A stretch of DNA of 64,000 bases from Halocatena halophila (GCA_027563145.1 CP071306.1:2356001-2420000); one strand, 5' to 3'; shown: positions 1 through 8,978, counted from the stretch's first letter. Notes: generated by a model not told the origin, from the sequence alone. Made by a program: numbers and translations.

Positions 1-758
1 CTCGCTCTAAGCGATTCGATTCGCTCTGCCACAGTGTTTCGGTCGCCGGCAATTCCGTACTGGTTTGTGGCCGTTCGCAACACCGATCGTGCCTCGCCAG
101 TCGCATTGCTGTCAGTGTGATACGACCGGTCGAGCGCGCTAAGCGCCTCACGAACGGGCTTTCTTCTGGCGACGTAGTCGCCAAGCGCATCGAGCACCAC
201 ATCGTCGTTGTCCGAGAGAACCGTTGGCGCATACACCGCGATCGGGGCGTCGTATCCAGCGTTCCTGAGCGCCCGTACCGTTCGACCGGTGGATTTCGAA
301 AGGAGTTCGTACTGGACGCCACCGATCGCCATGGCGATCCGTTCGACGCTCTCAGTTCCGATCCAGGGCTGGTGAGCCAAATTGTCAGCCGCTACCGCCT
401 CACGAAGGCGTGGGGCGATTGCTCGCTTTGCTTCCGTGCCATTGAGATACGCCGGATGCCCGGCGACAAGGACCCGGCCAATATGCGACGGAAGCTCCTC
501 GACGATCGAGTGATCGCCCAGCGGGTCGAAGCCATCGGCACGAACTGGCGTCGTCACAAACACCTGGTGGTGCTCGGCGAGTGCGTCAAGCACGGCGCGC
601 TCTGGAACGTGCTCGTGGCCCTCAAAATCGATCACCAGCCGATCGACATCGAGCGATCGATCGGTGAGCGATCGAAGCTCTGTGGCGGTCGGTTTGAGCG
701 CTAGCCCGTCACAGGGAATGTCTGCAACGGTGGCGAGCTGCTTACGTTGTTGTGCCAT
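1..758 (-). CDS. Uncharacterised haloarchaeal protein, C-terminus cut by window edge
   Basis: An open frame runs from an ATG at 758 to the window edge without a stop, giving at least 252 residues. It begins MAQQRKQLATVADIPCDGLA and has the acidic, alanine-rich composition of a halophile cytosolic protein, with no signal peptide or membrane segment. The plus-strand frame opposite has basic composition and is an antisense shadow. The order relative to a Nudix hydrolase and a DUF7109-like gene resembles a neighbourhood I associate with the haloarchaeal DUF7388 family (luciferase-like or TIM-barrel annotation), but I see no catalytic motif. Function unknown. Confidence 0.7.
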   Translation of the reverse strand, partial: MAQQRKQLATVADIPCDGLALKPTATELRSLTDRSLDVDRLVIDFEGHEHVPERAVLDALAEHHQVFVTTPVRADGFDPLGDHSIVEELPSHIGRVLVAGHPAYLNGTEAKRAIAPRLREAVAADNLAHQPWIGTESVERIAMAIGGVQYELLSKSTGRTVRALRNAGYDAPIAVYAPTVLSDNDDVVLDALGDYVARRKPVREALSALDRSYHTDSNATGEARSVLRTATNQYGIAGDRNTVAERIESLRA

Positions 759-859
759 CGGTGAACACTGTCAAGCCATTGTCGGTCACGTAGGCGACCA
801 TGTGACCAATCGGTCGGCCTGACCCAAAGCAATGGCGCCTGCGGCAGGTGTTTCGTCGC

Positions 860-1459
860 TCAAACCGGAAAGTCAGCATCAGGATCGACCTGGCGATCCG
901 GCGTTTCGGGGACGGTCCAGTCGGTTACCAGCTCCAGAAACTGAACGAGCATGCGAGCCGTTGCACCCCAGACGGTGTAGCCATTGACGCGGAAGTAATG
1001 GAGTCGGATCTCGCCCTCGACCGGATGATCGCGTGCTTCGGATTCGTAGTTTGCCGGATCGGTGAGTGCCTCGATCGAGAGATGGACAATCTCGGCTACT
1101 TCTCGCTCGTCCGGTCGGTACGTCCGGTCCGGAACCGTCGCGACGACCGGGCAAATAGCATACTGCGTGACGGTCTGAATACAGTCGAGTCGCCCAAGCA
1201 CGGCAGCCTCCGAGCGAACGAGTCCGATCTCCTCGTGGGCTTCACGGAGCGCGGTCGCGGTCAGATCCCGGTCGAACGGCTCGACACCACCACCTGGGAA
1301 ACTCATCTGTCCAGGATGCTCCTCGAGATACTCTGCCCGTTTTGTAAACACCAGTGCAGGATCCACACCAGAGTCAATAACTGGAACGAGAACAGCGGCT
1401 TCCCGCCCGGCTGAACAGAGGGGAACTGGATCGTGGTCGGAGACCCGTGACAGATCCAT
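860..1459 (-). CDS. Nudix hydrolase, CoA pyrophosphatase type
   Basis: The 199-residue product carries the CoA-pyrophosphatase (NudL/UPF0035) form of the Nudix signature: FTKRAEYLEEHPGQMSFPGG, then about ten residues later TALREAHEEIGL, whose glutamates bind the metal. This family splits CoA or related nucleoside diphosphate derivatives into phosphopantetheine and an adenosine bisphosphate. I chose the ATG at 1459; a GTG at 1525 is in frame, but the stretch between encodes a poorly conserved leader and contains an AT-rich AAATATAT element that could be the promoter of the shorter form. The DUF7109-like gene upstream ends at 1522 on the same strand, so the two may be co-transcribed. Substrate is inferred from the family. 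Confidence 0.88.
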   Translation of the reverse strand: MDLSRVSDHDPVPLCSAGREAAVLVPVIDSGVDPALVFTKRAEYLEEHPGQMSFPGGGVEPFDRDLTATALREAHEEIGLVRSEAAVLGRLDCIQTVTQYAICPVVATVPDRTYRPDEREVAEIVHLSIEALTDPANYESEARDHPVEGEIRLHYFRVNGYTVWGATARMLVQFLELVTDWTVPETPDRQVDPDADFPV

Positions 1460-1521
1460 ACACAAACCACTCTCCGGACGGATATATTTCCCGCGGTCAC
1501 CGCCACGGATTTCGCCGGCGG

Positions 1522-1977
1522 TCACACGCTCTGTGTCGGTTCGGGGAGTAAGGATCGGACCTCCTCGAGATCGACTGCCGTCCAGGTTTCGAGATCGTAG
1601 CTCACATCGAGCAGTCGCCGGATCGTCTCGTGGTCGTCGGCTGCGACCGCCTGTGCGGTTTCCTGTCGAAACCGCCGCTCGACGGCGTTGCCGATCGCGT
1701 CACGATCCACGGCTCGCCGCTCGATCTGTAGAATGTGCGGAAGATCAACTGCATCCGCTGGAAGCGTCGGAAACGCTGTCGGGCCGACGACGAGCAGTTC
1801 ATCGGTTCGCACGAGGTGATACGTTGCGATAGCGTCCTCGACGATCGACTCCGGCGGTGGGGCGACACCATCTTTGAATGCAAGCTCTTTGGCTGCCTGG
1901 TGTAGCTCTGCGTCGGTGAGTGCCCCAAACAGATCGACGATTCCTGCCAGTTCGTCGGGCGTGAGCTCGAGCGTCAT
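1522..1977 (-). CDS. Conserved haloarchaeal protein, DUF7109-like
   Basis: This 151-residue acidic cytosolic protein begins MTLELTPDELAGIVDLFGAL, continues with predicted helices including ELHQAAKELAFKDG, and has a central segment VGPTAFPTLPADAVDLPHIL. It matches my recollection of the haloarchaeal DUF7109 family, which is commonly next to the CoA pyrophosphatase gene. No catalytic residues or known fold can be assigned. It is read in the same direction as the Nudix gene just downstream, with about 60 bases to the preferred Nudix start. Confidence 0.78.
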   Translation of the reverse strand: MTLELTPDELAGIVDLFGALTDAELHQAAKELAFKDGVAPPPESIVEDAIATYHLVRTDELLVVGPTAFPTLPADAVDLPHILQIERRAVDRDAIGNAVERRFRQETAQAVAADDHETIRRLLDVSYDLETWTAVDLEEVRSLLPEPTQSV

Positions 1978-2041
1978 CAGTCGGCTCAGTGATTCGTGCT
2001 ACGAACGCATAAGCTACCGCTTACCAGTTATCAGGAGCCAG

Positions 2042-3226
2042 CTACTGTCCGATTGGTGACCCCATTCCTGGGAACCGACCGGTGGCGTACAGGCCGGTAG
2101 CCCCACACATGACGACCAGAATGACGCCAGCCAGTCCGAGCAACACGGTATCGAACGGCACACCGGAGCTGAGTAGCGAGCCAATGACGGAGCTGCCCGG
2201 TGCCTGTGCGATCATCATGCCACCGCTGTAGACGGCATAGGCGCTGGCGCGGTGTTCGTCAGGGAGTGCTGAGAGCATGAACGTATCCACCGTCGGAAAG
2301 AGCCCGTGGATGACATAGCCCATCACGAATGAGATGACAAACAACGGAACGTAGCCGGTAGTGTGGGTTAACACGACCAGACAGCCGGCAAACAATCCAC
2401 AGATACCGAGCATGAGCGGCCCGTTCGGGAGCCGCTCGGCGAGATAGCCCGTGATAACGAATGCTGGAATGCCAGCGCCAAACAGCACCGTCAACAGTCC
2501 CTGGGCGGCCGACTGAGAAATCGCCTTCGTGGTGACGAGATAGGTGACATAAAAATTGAACAACCCGTTCCAGACGAAACTCGTGACGCCAACGATCACG
2601 ACGGCGACGAGAATGAGCCGCCACTGGTGAATGGCTGCCCCAAAGAAATCACGGTCATCGCCGCCCGCTCGTGGGAGTTCCGTGCGGAGCGTTGCCAAAA
2701 CCAGCACAATCGTAGTAACCACGCCAACGCCCGCGAGCAACAAGAACGTGACCCGCCAGGAGCCAACAAACAACATCAGTGCGATCACCGGTGGTGCGAC
2801 GACCGCGGCGAACTGGCTTGCCATCCCGTGGACACCGATCATGTCACCGACGCGGTCGGGAAACAGCTCCGTGATCAGCGGATTCGCGGCGGTGAAATAT
2901 GCCCCACTGGAGATGCCCAGACAGAGTGCAGCCACCATCAACACCTCGATGGTTCCTGCAGTGGCTGCAAACAGTGCCGAGCCACTCAACACACAGCCAG
3001 ATAGCAACACGACCGTGTGTCGGTCGACGCGCGTGAGCAGATAGCCGACCGGAATCCGTGGGATGGCGCTGCCAAACCAGACGAGCGTCGCCAGCAGACC
3101 GACCGCCGCATCCGTGACGCCAAACGTCGCTTTCAGTGGCTCGAGTAGCGGCGAGAAGACGACTCTCCCGAAATTAACCAGAAAGACGAGCGAACAGAGC
3201 GAGCCGAACAGCTGACGACGTGACAC
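2042..3226 (-). CDS. MFS transporter
   Basis: The 394-residue product is almost entirely hydrophobic and fits twelve membrane helices of the major facilitator superfamily. An MFS motif-A-like loop (PVGYLLTRVDRHT) lies between helices 2 and 3, and a second-half counterpart (TGYLAERLPNGP) follows a longer central loop near residue 190. The start is GTG within MSRRQLFGSL. The substrate cannot be read from sequence; it resembles the CynX/NarK-like broad MFS group. It is a single gene between the DUF7109-like gene and an aldo/keto reductase, all on the minus strand. Confidence 0.85.
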   Translation of the reverse strand: MSRRQLFGSLCSLVFLVNFGRVVFSPLLEPLKATFGVTDAAVGLLATLVWFGSAIPRIPVGYLLTRVDRHTVVLLSGCVLSGSALFAATAGTIEVLMVAALCLGISSGAYFTAANPLITELFPDRVGDMIGVHGMASQFAAVVAPPVIALMLFVGSWRVTFLLLAGVGVVTTIVLVLATLRTELPRAGGDDRDFFGAAIHQWRLILVAVVIVGVTSFVWNGLFNFYVTYLVTTKAISQSAAQGLLTVLFGAGIPAFVITGYLAERLPNGPLMLGICGLFAGCLVVLTHTTGYVPLFVISFVMGYVIHGLFPTVDTFMLSALPDEHRASAYAVYSGGMMIAQAPGSSVIGSLLSSGVPFDTVLLGLAGVILVVMCGATGLYATGRFPGMGSPIGQ

Positions 3227-3300
3227 AGCAGCTCTCCGTGGCCAGTCCCATCAACTCTTTTGGATCCTCTCTATGTATGTGTGAAATTAGCGTGCTAGGC

Positions 3301-4389
3301 TCACTCGAACGTCTCGTCGAACGCGGTTGCACCCATCGGCTCGAATCGTCCGGCGTCGATCGCCGCTTTGGCGTGGGCGATCGATTTCGTCCCGATGAGT
3401 GCGCTGGTGACGCCGGGTGCGCTGCGGGCGAAGTTGATTGCTCGTTTGGCTGCCGTGTTCCCCGAGAGCTTTGCGTCCACGGCGTCGGGAATGGCACTCT
3501 CATTCGTTAGCGCACCCTGCTGGAGCGAGGCGCTGGTAAACACCGAAAGCCCGGCGTCGTGCGCAAAGCGAAGTGCGCTTTTGGTGCCCTCGGATGATTC
3601 ATGAGCGGCCACGGTGAAGGCGTCGGCCATCTGCACGTTGAACGGCAGCTGGATCGCCCGAAAGTGTGTTGCGGTGCTGTCTGCAGCTCGGGCCGCCCGT
3701 CGGGCCCGATCGACGACAACCGGCAAGGAGAGATACGACGCATGCGATGGTGGCACGCGGAAACATTCCCAGGAGGCGATTCCATAGTGACGGATGTCAC
3801 CGTTCTGTGCCCGTCGTTCGAGGCGAGTAAACGTTGCCTCTAGCTGGTCATAGACGGCATCGGTAGATTTCGTTGTTAGCTGTGTTTCCGGATTGTGGAC
3901 GTAGTAGCAATCGATCGTTTCGAGCCCGAGATTCTCCAGCGAGCGATCAAGCTGATCGTCGATGAACGCTGGCTGGATACAGTTGCCATGGACCAGCTCG
4001 TCCGGATCGATCAGCCCAGAATCGAAATACTCGCGCTCAATGAATTCGTGTGGTTCTTCGGGCTGTGTGCGATCGAACGGCACGAAGCCGCCTTTTGTTG
4101 CCACGAGGACGCTTTCCCTGTCGGTCGTTGAGTCATTGAGTGCCGCGTTTACCGCTCGTTCGCTGCGCTGATGTCGGTAGTTGATCGCCGTGTCGATGAC
4201 GTTACACCCACCATCGATCGCGGTCGTGATCGTCTCGCGGTAGGCATCGTCCACCTCGTCGGTCGGCGCGCCGAGATACGTACCGATACCGACCGAGGAG
4301 ACGATGCTCTCGCCAAACCGTCGGAAGTAGGTCCGCGCAAATTCGTCGTGGTCGTCACGGTACGCCCAGGTTTCGCGTTTTCTCGCCAT
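3301..4389 (-). CDS. Aldo/keto reductase family protein
   Basis: The 362-residue product has the aldo/keto reductase barrel with the catalytic tetrad visible in order: Asp and Tyr in NVIDTAINYRHQRSERAV, Lys in VLVATKGGF, and His in IDCYYVHNPE. The C-terminal SALIGTKSIAHAKAAIDAG is the usual NADP(H)-binding segment. A longer insert between the Lys and His strands (residues about 105-150) is common in the haloarchaeal branch. It is followed in the same direction by nothing closer than the MFS gene, and its own start lies 3 bases after the stop of the SDR gene upstream, so the SDR and AKR genes probably form an operon. Substrate unknown. Confidence 0.87.
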   Translation of the reverse strand: MARKRETWAYRDDHDEFARTYFRRFGESIVSSVGIGTYLGAPTDEVDDAYRETITTAIDGGCNVIDTAINYRHQRSERAVNAALNDSTTDRESVLVATKGGFVPFDRTQPEEPHEFIEREYFDSGLIDPDELVHGNCIQPAFIDDQLDRSLENLGLETIDCYYVHNPETQLTTKSTDAVYDQLEATFTRLERRAQNGDIRHYGIASWECFRVPPSHASYLSLPVVVDRARRAARAADSTATHFRAIQLPFNVQMADAFTVAAHESSEGTKSALRFAHDAGLSVFTSASLQQGALTNESAIPDAVDAKLSGNTAAKRAINFARSAPGVTSALIGTKSIAHAKAAIDAGRFEPMGATAFDETFE

Positions 4390-4392
4390 GGG

Positions 4393-5286
4393 TTATTCCT
4401 CCGCGTCGGTCTGTGTGGCCGACTCGATCGCTCGGCGATAGCCCGATCGAAATGTTGGATGGTCGAACTCGTAGCCAGCGGTGCGGAGCCAGTCGTTCGA
4501 GCACCGCTTTGCGGTGTGCAGCCGTCGTTTTGCCGGCACGGAGAGATCACCTTGCTCAAGCCGTTCGGCTTTCGTCTGTAGCGGTGGTGTTTCGGTGTCA
4601 CATTCGGCTGCGAGCCAGCGTGCCAACGTCCATTTCTCGACCGGTTCGTCGTCAACAGCAAGCACGGTGTCGGTATCCGGCTCCGTTTCGAGCAGCCATC
4701 GCAGAATTCCAGCCGCATCATCGCGGTGGAGCATGTTCAGTATCCCTGCCGTGACTGGGCCACTGCAATAGCGCTTGAGTCGGTATCGCCCTGGTCCGTA
4801 CAGTCCTGCGAATCGCACGACGGTGCCGTCGATGTCGTGCGATTGTGCCGTTTCCCGAGCAATCCGTTCTGCGGTCGCGAGAATCTCCGTTTTCTCCGTT
4901 GTTGGCTCGATTGGCGTCGCTTCGGTGACCCAGTCGCCGCCGTGGTCGCCGTAGACGCTCGTTGAACCGGTGTAAAGAAGGCGCTCAGGTGGATGGTCGC
5001 GGTCGGCGAAGGACTCGATGACGGTTCGGAGCCCATCGACGTACGCCCGTCTGGCGTCGTCGCCGCTGCGTCCGCCGGCGCTCACCGCATAAACGATCGC
5101 ATCGACATCAGGAACTGCTTCGAGGTCGTTGTCGTCGGTAACGTCGGCCTGAATCGGCGTTGCGCCTGTGGCTTCGATCTGATCGAGTCCGTCAGCCGAT
5201 CGTCGAACGCCGTACACTGTCCTCTCTTCGAGAGCTTCACAGAGCGCCAGCCCGACGTAGCCACAGCCGAGCACCGCGACGGTCAT
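4393..5286 (-). CDS. NAD(P)-binding SDR/epimerase-like protein
   Basis: The 297-residue product opens with a Rossmann fold whose glycine motif is VLGCGYVGLALCEAL, followed by an acidic/basic switch region (GVRRSADGLD) and the TGSTSVYGD segment typical of extended SDR epimerases and the YeeZ-like group. It overlaps the preceding DUF5791-like gene by 4 bases (ATGA type) and lies 3 bases before the aldo/keto reductase start, so DUF5791-SDR-AKR reads as one operon. A sugar-nucleotide or other NAD(P)-dependent oxidoreductase role follows from the fold only. Confidence 0.83.
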   Translation of the reverse strand: MTVAVLGCGYVGLALCEALEERTVYGVRRSADGLDQIEATGATPIQADVTDDNDLEAVPDVDAIVYAVSAGGRSGDDARRAYVDGLRTVIESFADRDHPPERLLYTGSTSVYGDHGGDWVTEATPIEPTTEKTEILATAERIARETAQSHDIDGTVVRFAGLYGPGRYRLKRYCSGPVTAGILNMLHRDDAAGILRWLLETEPDTDTVLAVDDEPVEKWTLARWLAAECDTETPPLQTKAERLEQGDLSVPAKRRLHTAKRCSNDWLRTAGYEFDHPTFRSGYRRAIESATQTDAEE

Positions 5287-5708
5287 CGTTTGTGCGCCTC
5301 GATCGTCGATAACAATAGCGCAAACTCGCCGAGGGTCATTGGCGCTCGCCCCTCAATTTTCTGTTGAATCGCCCGCGCTTCGATGCGGTCGTCGATCTCG
5401 CCTTCGAGCGTGTCGACATCGAGCACGGCCGTCGTCATCCCGAGCAACAGGGCATCTCTGGCTTCGATCACCACGGTCTCACCGTCTGGTGCGCCGTTCG
5501 TGAGCGCGTAGATCGCCCCCGCTTCGTCGAGATCGATCTCGGTTTCCCCGTTCGTGATCGCTTCCAACCGCTCGGCGTCGATCGCCGTTGCGTCGGTGAC
5601 TTCTGCGGGACCAACGTCTTCGACGATCGCAGCGAGCCGTTCGACGTAGCGATCGCGGAGCGTTTCGGGGGGCATGCTGGCTGGCTCCTCGACGAGCGTC
5701 TGTAACAT
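5283..5708 (-). CDS. Conserved haloarchaeal protein, DUF5791-like
   Basis: A 141-residue acidic protein, MLQTLVEEPASMPPETLRDR at the start, all-helical by composition, with a repeated pattern of short amphipathic helices (ERLEAITNGETEIDLDEAGA; GRAPMTLGEFALLLSTIEAH). The middle segment looks like a helix-turn-helix-like antitoxin/Cro-type arrangement, but this is inference. I recognise the gene as the haloarchaeal DUF5791 family, often upstream of an SDR protein as here. Stop and next start overlap (5283-5286), implying coupled translation. Confidence 0.78.
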   Translation of the reverse strand: MLQTLVEEPASMPPETLRDRYVERLAAIVEDVGPAEVTDATAIDAERLEAITNGETEIDLDEAGAIYALTNGAPDGETVVIEARDALLLGMTTAVLDVDTLEGEIDDRIEARAIQQKIEGRAPMTLGEFALLLSTIEAHKR

Positions 5709-5729
5709 ATCACTGCGTAGTTGCGCTCG

Positions 5730-6611
5730 CTACAAGTGTGGCTCGCTCTCTATAATTGCGAACGTCTCATCGAGCACCAGCTCAAGGCGATCGCCGTCGA
5801 GTTCGATCCACACGTCGATCGACAGTGGATCGGTCGATCGAATCGCCGCGTGTGGTTCGAAGGGCCACGAGAGCTCCCACAACGGCGTTGTGGCGATGTC
5901 GATTCCGTGTTCGTAATGGAACACAATGACGGGCGACGCTCCGAGCACCAGTCCCCCCACGACTGACGAATACGTCGCACCACACCACTCACACGTCAGC
6001 TCGACCGGGAGCAGGTCGGCAAACGCGTCGGGAATGGCGTCGAGATCCACCAGGGTTGTGCTGACGGGACCATCACAGCGCCAGCAAAAGCCGTTGGTCA
6101 CGTGCCCGTGACTCGAGCGAGCCCAGCGCTCGAATGTTGTTGGCAGATCGTCGTGGCCGGTTCGTTCGATGAGTGCTGGTGGGACGCCTGCCGAAATGAG
6201 TGAATACTCACAGCTGCAACACGCTACCGAAAGCTGCTCGGATTCATACTGCAGCTTGAGCCGAGTGTCACAGCGCACACAGCTGGCCGCAAGGCGCTGC
6301 GATTCGATCGACACCTCTCGGGTGAACGATCCCGATGCGATCGAGCCAACGATCCGGTTGCCGGCGTAAGTGAGCGTGTAACCGGTTGTTCCCTGCCCCG
6401 ACTGCTTTCGCACGAAGGTGCCGACGAGCTGGCCGAGGTGATAGTTGAACCGCCCGGAATCCTCGATGCCAGCGTGTGCGCGGAGTTCAGAAAACGTGCA
6501 TGGGTCGTCCCGATCGAACAAGCACAGCAGAATCTGCACGCGCGTCTCATCTGAGAGCAACGAAAACGCATCACGAACGGCCACCGGATCGAAGCGTTTC
6601 TCGTCTGTCAC
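5730..6611 (-). CDS. ArsR-type winged-helix regulator with zinc-ribbon-like C-terminal domain
   Basis: The first 80 residues form an ArsR-like winged helix (AFSLLSDETRVQILLCLF, then FSELRAHAGIEDSGRFNYHL as recognition region). The remainder contains three Cys pairs: CVRCD and CCSCE, then CWRCD and CEWCG, consistent with two zinc ribbons, a layout seen in haloarchaeal DUF7351-type regulators. I chose the GTG at 6611 because an AT-rich TATA-like element is centred near 6637, about 26 bases upstream, fitting a leaderless transcript; a TTG at 6632 is also in frame. Target genes and ligand are unknown. Confidence 0.82.
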   Translation of the reverse strand: MTDEKRFDPVAVRDAFSLLSDETRVQILLCLFDRDDPCTFSELRAHAGIEDSGRFNYHLGQLVGTFVRKQSGQGTTGYTLTYAGNRIVGSIASGSFTREVSIESQRLAASCVRCDTRLKLQYESEQLSVACCSCEYSLISAGVPPALIERTGHDDLPTTFERWARSSHGHVTNGFCWRCDGPVSTTLVDLDAIPDAFADLLPVELTCEWCGATYSSVVGGLVLGASPVIVFHYEHGIDIATTPLWELSWPFEPHAAIRSTDPLSIDVWIELDGDRLELVLDETFAIIESEPHL

Positions 6612-6649
6612 TCCTGATAGTTGACGGCACAAATCAAAAATCCAGTCGC

Positions 6650-7993
6650 TCAGACAAGACTCGCGCCGTCGAACGCGCTCCGGTCGTATTCGACTTCCAT
6701 CAGATCGAGCAGCGTCGGTGAGATATCGAACAGATCGACGCCATCAATATGCGCCGATGGATCATCGACGAACAGACAGGCGTTCTCGAAGCTGTGCATG
6801 CCGTTGCGCGGTCCATGATCGAACACGTCGGTGTCGTCTTTGAACCCGGACTTCAGATCGAAGCCGTGGTTCGGAATGACGGTGAGATCCGGAGCGATCG
6901 CGTCGTGTTCGCCACGGAATGCGTCCTCATTTTTCACGATCCGCTGGGCGACCGGCTCGCCGTCGGGCCCCTCAAGCCCTTCGATCAGCTCGATGAGCTC
7001 CTCACGGGTCTGCTCGTACTCGGATTCGGGAACCGATCCACGCGGCTCACGACCCTCGAGATTGATGTAGAACCGGCCGGGAATGAGCGAGTACGCTCTG
7101 GTATCGTCCGAAATGTCGCCGAGCTCGCTGTGATCGTCGCCGTCGAAATCCAACCAGCCCTCCTCGCGGAGCCACGTGTTGCAGTGGACTTCCCAGTCTT
7201 CGCTGGTGAAACCGTGGTCGCTGGCCACCACGAGCGTCGTGTCGTCGTCGAGTTGCTCGCGGAGCTTTCCGATATACTCGTCGACTTTCTTATAAAATGA
7301 GAGGAACTCGTCGTGGTTCTCGCCGTCCTCCTCGTAATCCTTAAAGAGGAAGTGATTGACGCGGTCGGTCGTCATGAACACGCCAAAGAACAGATCCCAG
7401 TCGTCCTCGGCGATATACTGACTGAACGCCTCATACCGGGCGTCGAGCGTCTCGTGGGCGTCGGCCATGAACTCGGATTTGTCGTCCTGGTGGCCGAGCT
7501 TGGCGTTTACGTCGATGCGATAGTCGAGCGATTCGAGCGAGGAGCCGAGCGAGTCCGGATAGGACGCTTTCTCAACGTCCGGTGAGAGAAAGCCCGACAC
7601 CATCCGCTGGACGTTGCGCTGGGGCGGGAACGTCACGGGAACGTTCATCACCGTCGCGTCACGACCGGCGTCGGTCACGCGGTCCCAGACGCGCGTCGCC
7701 TGCACGTCCCGACCCATTGGAACGTACGTGTCATACGAGCCGACCTCTCGGTCCTGAAAGCCGTACACGCCCGTTTCGCCGGGATTAACGCCGGTCGTCA
7801 GCGATGGCCAACAGGCGCTCGATTCCGGCGGCACGATGCTGTCGATCGCTCCGCCAGAACCGGCGGCCTCGATCGCGTTCAAATTCTCGAATACGTCCGG
7901 ATTGTCCGCAACGAGGCTGTACGGCACGCCGTCGATCCCGATAAACGCTACGCGCGGTCCGTCGTCACCTCGGAGTCGGTCGAACAGTCCCAT
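6650..7993 (-). CDS. AlkP-superfamily phosphodiesterase/pyrophosphatase-like hydrolase
   Basis: The 447-residue product from ATG 7993 has the alkaline phosphatase superfamily metal sites in order: VAFIGIDGVPYSL near the N-terminus, the nucleophile region SSACWPSLTTG (residue about 65), DRVNHFLF, and VVASDHGFTSE. This is the arrangement of the type I phosphodiesterase/nucleotide pyrophosphatase branch. No signal peptide is present, so the enzyme is cytosolic, unlike many family members. The longer frame beginning at 8020 adds a poorly conserved leader. It ends 38 bases before the ArsR-type regulator, on the same strand. Substrate not determinable. Confidence 0.85.
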   Translation of the reverse strand: MGLFDRLRGDDGPRVAFIGIDGVPYSLVADNPDVFENLNAIEAAGSGGAIDSIVPPESSACWPSLTTGVNPGETGVYGFQDREVGSYDTYVPMGRDVQATRVWDRVTDAGRDATVMNVPVTFPPQRNVQRMVSGFLSPDVEKASYPDSLGSSLESLDYRIDVNAKLGHQDDKSEFMADAHETLDARYEAFSQYIAEDDWDLFFGVFMTTDRVNHFLFKDYEEDGENHDEFLSFYKKVDEYIGKLREQLDDDTTLVVASDHGFTSEDWEVHCNTWLREEGWLDFDGDDHSELGDISDDTRAYSLIPGRFYINLEGREPRGSVPESEYEQTREELIELIEGLEGPDGEPVAQRIVKNEDAFRGEHDAIAPDLTVIPNHGFDLKSGFKDDTDVFDHGPRNGMHSFENACLFVDDPSAHIDGVDLFDISPTLLDLMEVEYDRSAFDGASLV

Positions 7994-8041
7994 ACCGCCG
8001 ACTGCGCGAGCGACACACAAGAACCTTCTTTTCGACGCCGA

Positions 8042-8149
8042 TTACCCCCGTTTGTGATCACTGTCACGCTCTTCGACGCCACGTTCGCCCTTCCTGTTCT
8101 CGGGCACGACTGTCAGGTGGTCGATGCCGATTGGACACGGCTGTGCCAT
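8042..8149 (-). CDS. Possible 35-residue protein of unknown function
   Basis: A short frame reads from ATG at 8149 to TAA at 8042 and encodes MAQPCPIGIDHLTVVPENRK followed by a charged tail. The first 20 residues look like a real polypeptide (PIGIDHLTVVPEN), in contrast to antisense translations of this region. A TATA-like TTATTTCT lies about 34 bases upstream. The gap between the AlkP-type gene and pyrophosphatase would otherwise be about 250 bases. I know of no function. It may equally be a remnant. Confidence 0.42.
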   Translation of the reverse strand: MAQPCPIGIDHLTVVPENRKGERGVEERDSDHKRG

Positions 8150-8247
8150 ACTATACGAGTACGTCTCCAGTGAAGAAATAATTACCCATGCTCATAATGC
8201 ATCACGATAGCGCTCGTGATGTTTCGCGGGCATGTCCGCGTAGACGA

Positions 8248-8781
8248 TCAGTTGAATGTTTCGTCGTAAAGCTCCTGTGCGTGCTCGATCGCGTCAAGCG
8301 CCGCGGCTTTGTCCTCCCAGCCGAGCGTTTCGACTTCCTTGCCGGCCTCGAGGTTTTTGTACGTCGTAAAGAACTCGTCAATCTCGTCCTGTTGTTGCTG
8401 TGGGATGTCCTCGAGATCCTGGATATGATCGAATCGTGGATCTTCTTCGGGGACGGCGATCACCTTATCGTCCTGTTCGCCGTCGTCGTCCATCCGCATC
8501 AACGCAACCGGTCTGGCCTCGATTACACAGCCGGGGAACGTGGCGTCCTCGACGAGCACTAGCACGTCGAAGGGGTCTTCGTCGTCGTAATACGACTGCG
8601 GAATGAACCCGTAGTCCGATGGGTAGTGGACGTTGCTGTGGAGCACGCGGTCGAGCACGACGCCTGGCACGTCCTTGTCGTACTCGTATTTGTTGCGTTC
8701 GCCCTTCAGACACTCGATCACGGCATAGATCGTCTCTGGCGGATTTGGTCCCGTTTCGAGATCCTCCCAAAGGTTTGTCAT
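8248..8781 (-). CDS. ppa: Inorganic pyrophosphatase, family I
   Basis: The 177-residue product has the soluble family I pyrophosphatase signature: ERNKYEYDKDVPG, the YPSDYGFIP segment, and the metal-binding DEDPFDVLVLV (Asp residues), followed by DDKVIAVPEEDPRF. It hydrolyses pyrophosphate made by nucleotide-consuming biosynthesis in the cytosol. I chose ATG 8781 (MTNLWEDLETGP), the usual start of haloarchaeal homologues; an in-frame ATG at 8838 would add 19 residues and sits downstream of a strong TATA-like TTATAAAAT at about 8880-8888, so both forms are possible. The gene is divergent from the PadR regulator at 9002. Confidence 0.93.
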   Translation of the reverse strand: MTNLWEDLETGPNPPETIYAVIECLKGERNKYEYDKDVPGVVLDRVLHSNVHYPSDYGFIPQSYYDDEDPFDVLVLVEDATFPGCVIEARPVALMRMDDDGEQDDKVIAVPEEDPRFDHIQDLEDIPQQQQDEIDEFFTTYKNLEAGKEVETLGWEDKAAALDAIEHAQELYDETFN

Positions 8782-8888
8782 CGACGACACTGCGGGTGAT
8801 GGCCAAAAGTTTCTTTCGACATCCGGCCCGTCAGCCATAATTTTCCATTGATTATAACATCAGAAACAAAACAATATCATTTTATAAT

Positions 8889-8904
8889 GCCATGTATGAA
8901 TGGC
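8889..8904. promoter_or_regulatory. Inverted repeat in the ppa/padR divergent intergenic region
   Basis: GCCAT and ATGGC arms flank six bases. The repeat overlaps the likely upstream promoter region of ppa and lies about 70 bases before the TATA box of the PadR gene. PadR proteins are dimeric and bind inverted repeats, so autoregulation or ppa control is conceivable; this is inference. Confidence 0.35.
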
Positions 8905-8970
8905 AATTTATAGAACCAAACCGCATGACGTGACGCAGCTATCAAAATAAGCACTTGATGGTTGAAAAGT

Positions 8971-8978
8971 TTTAAATA
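8971..8978 (+). promoter_or_regulatory. TATA box of the padR-family gene
   Basis: TTTAAATA is centred 28 bases before the ATG at 9002, the spacing expected for a leaderless haloarchaeal transcript. No Shine-Dalgarno sequence precedes the start. Confidence 0.6.

Noticed and set aside
117-704. Plus-strand frame of 195 codons opposite the first gene
   Set aside because: Basic, low-quality translation, and the minus-strand frame has halophile protein composition and runs uninterrupted to the window edge.
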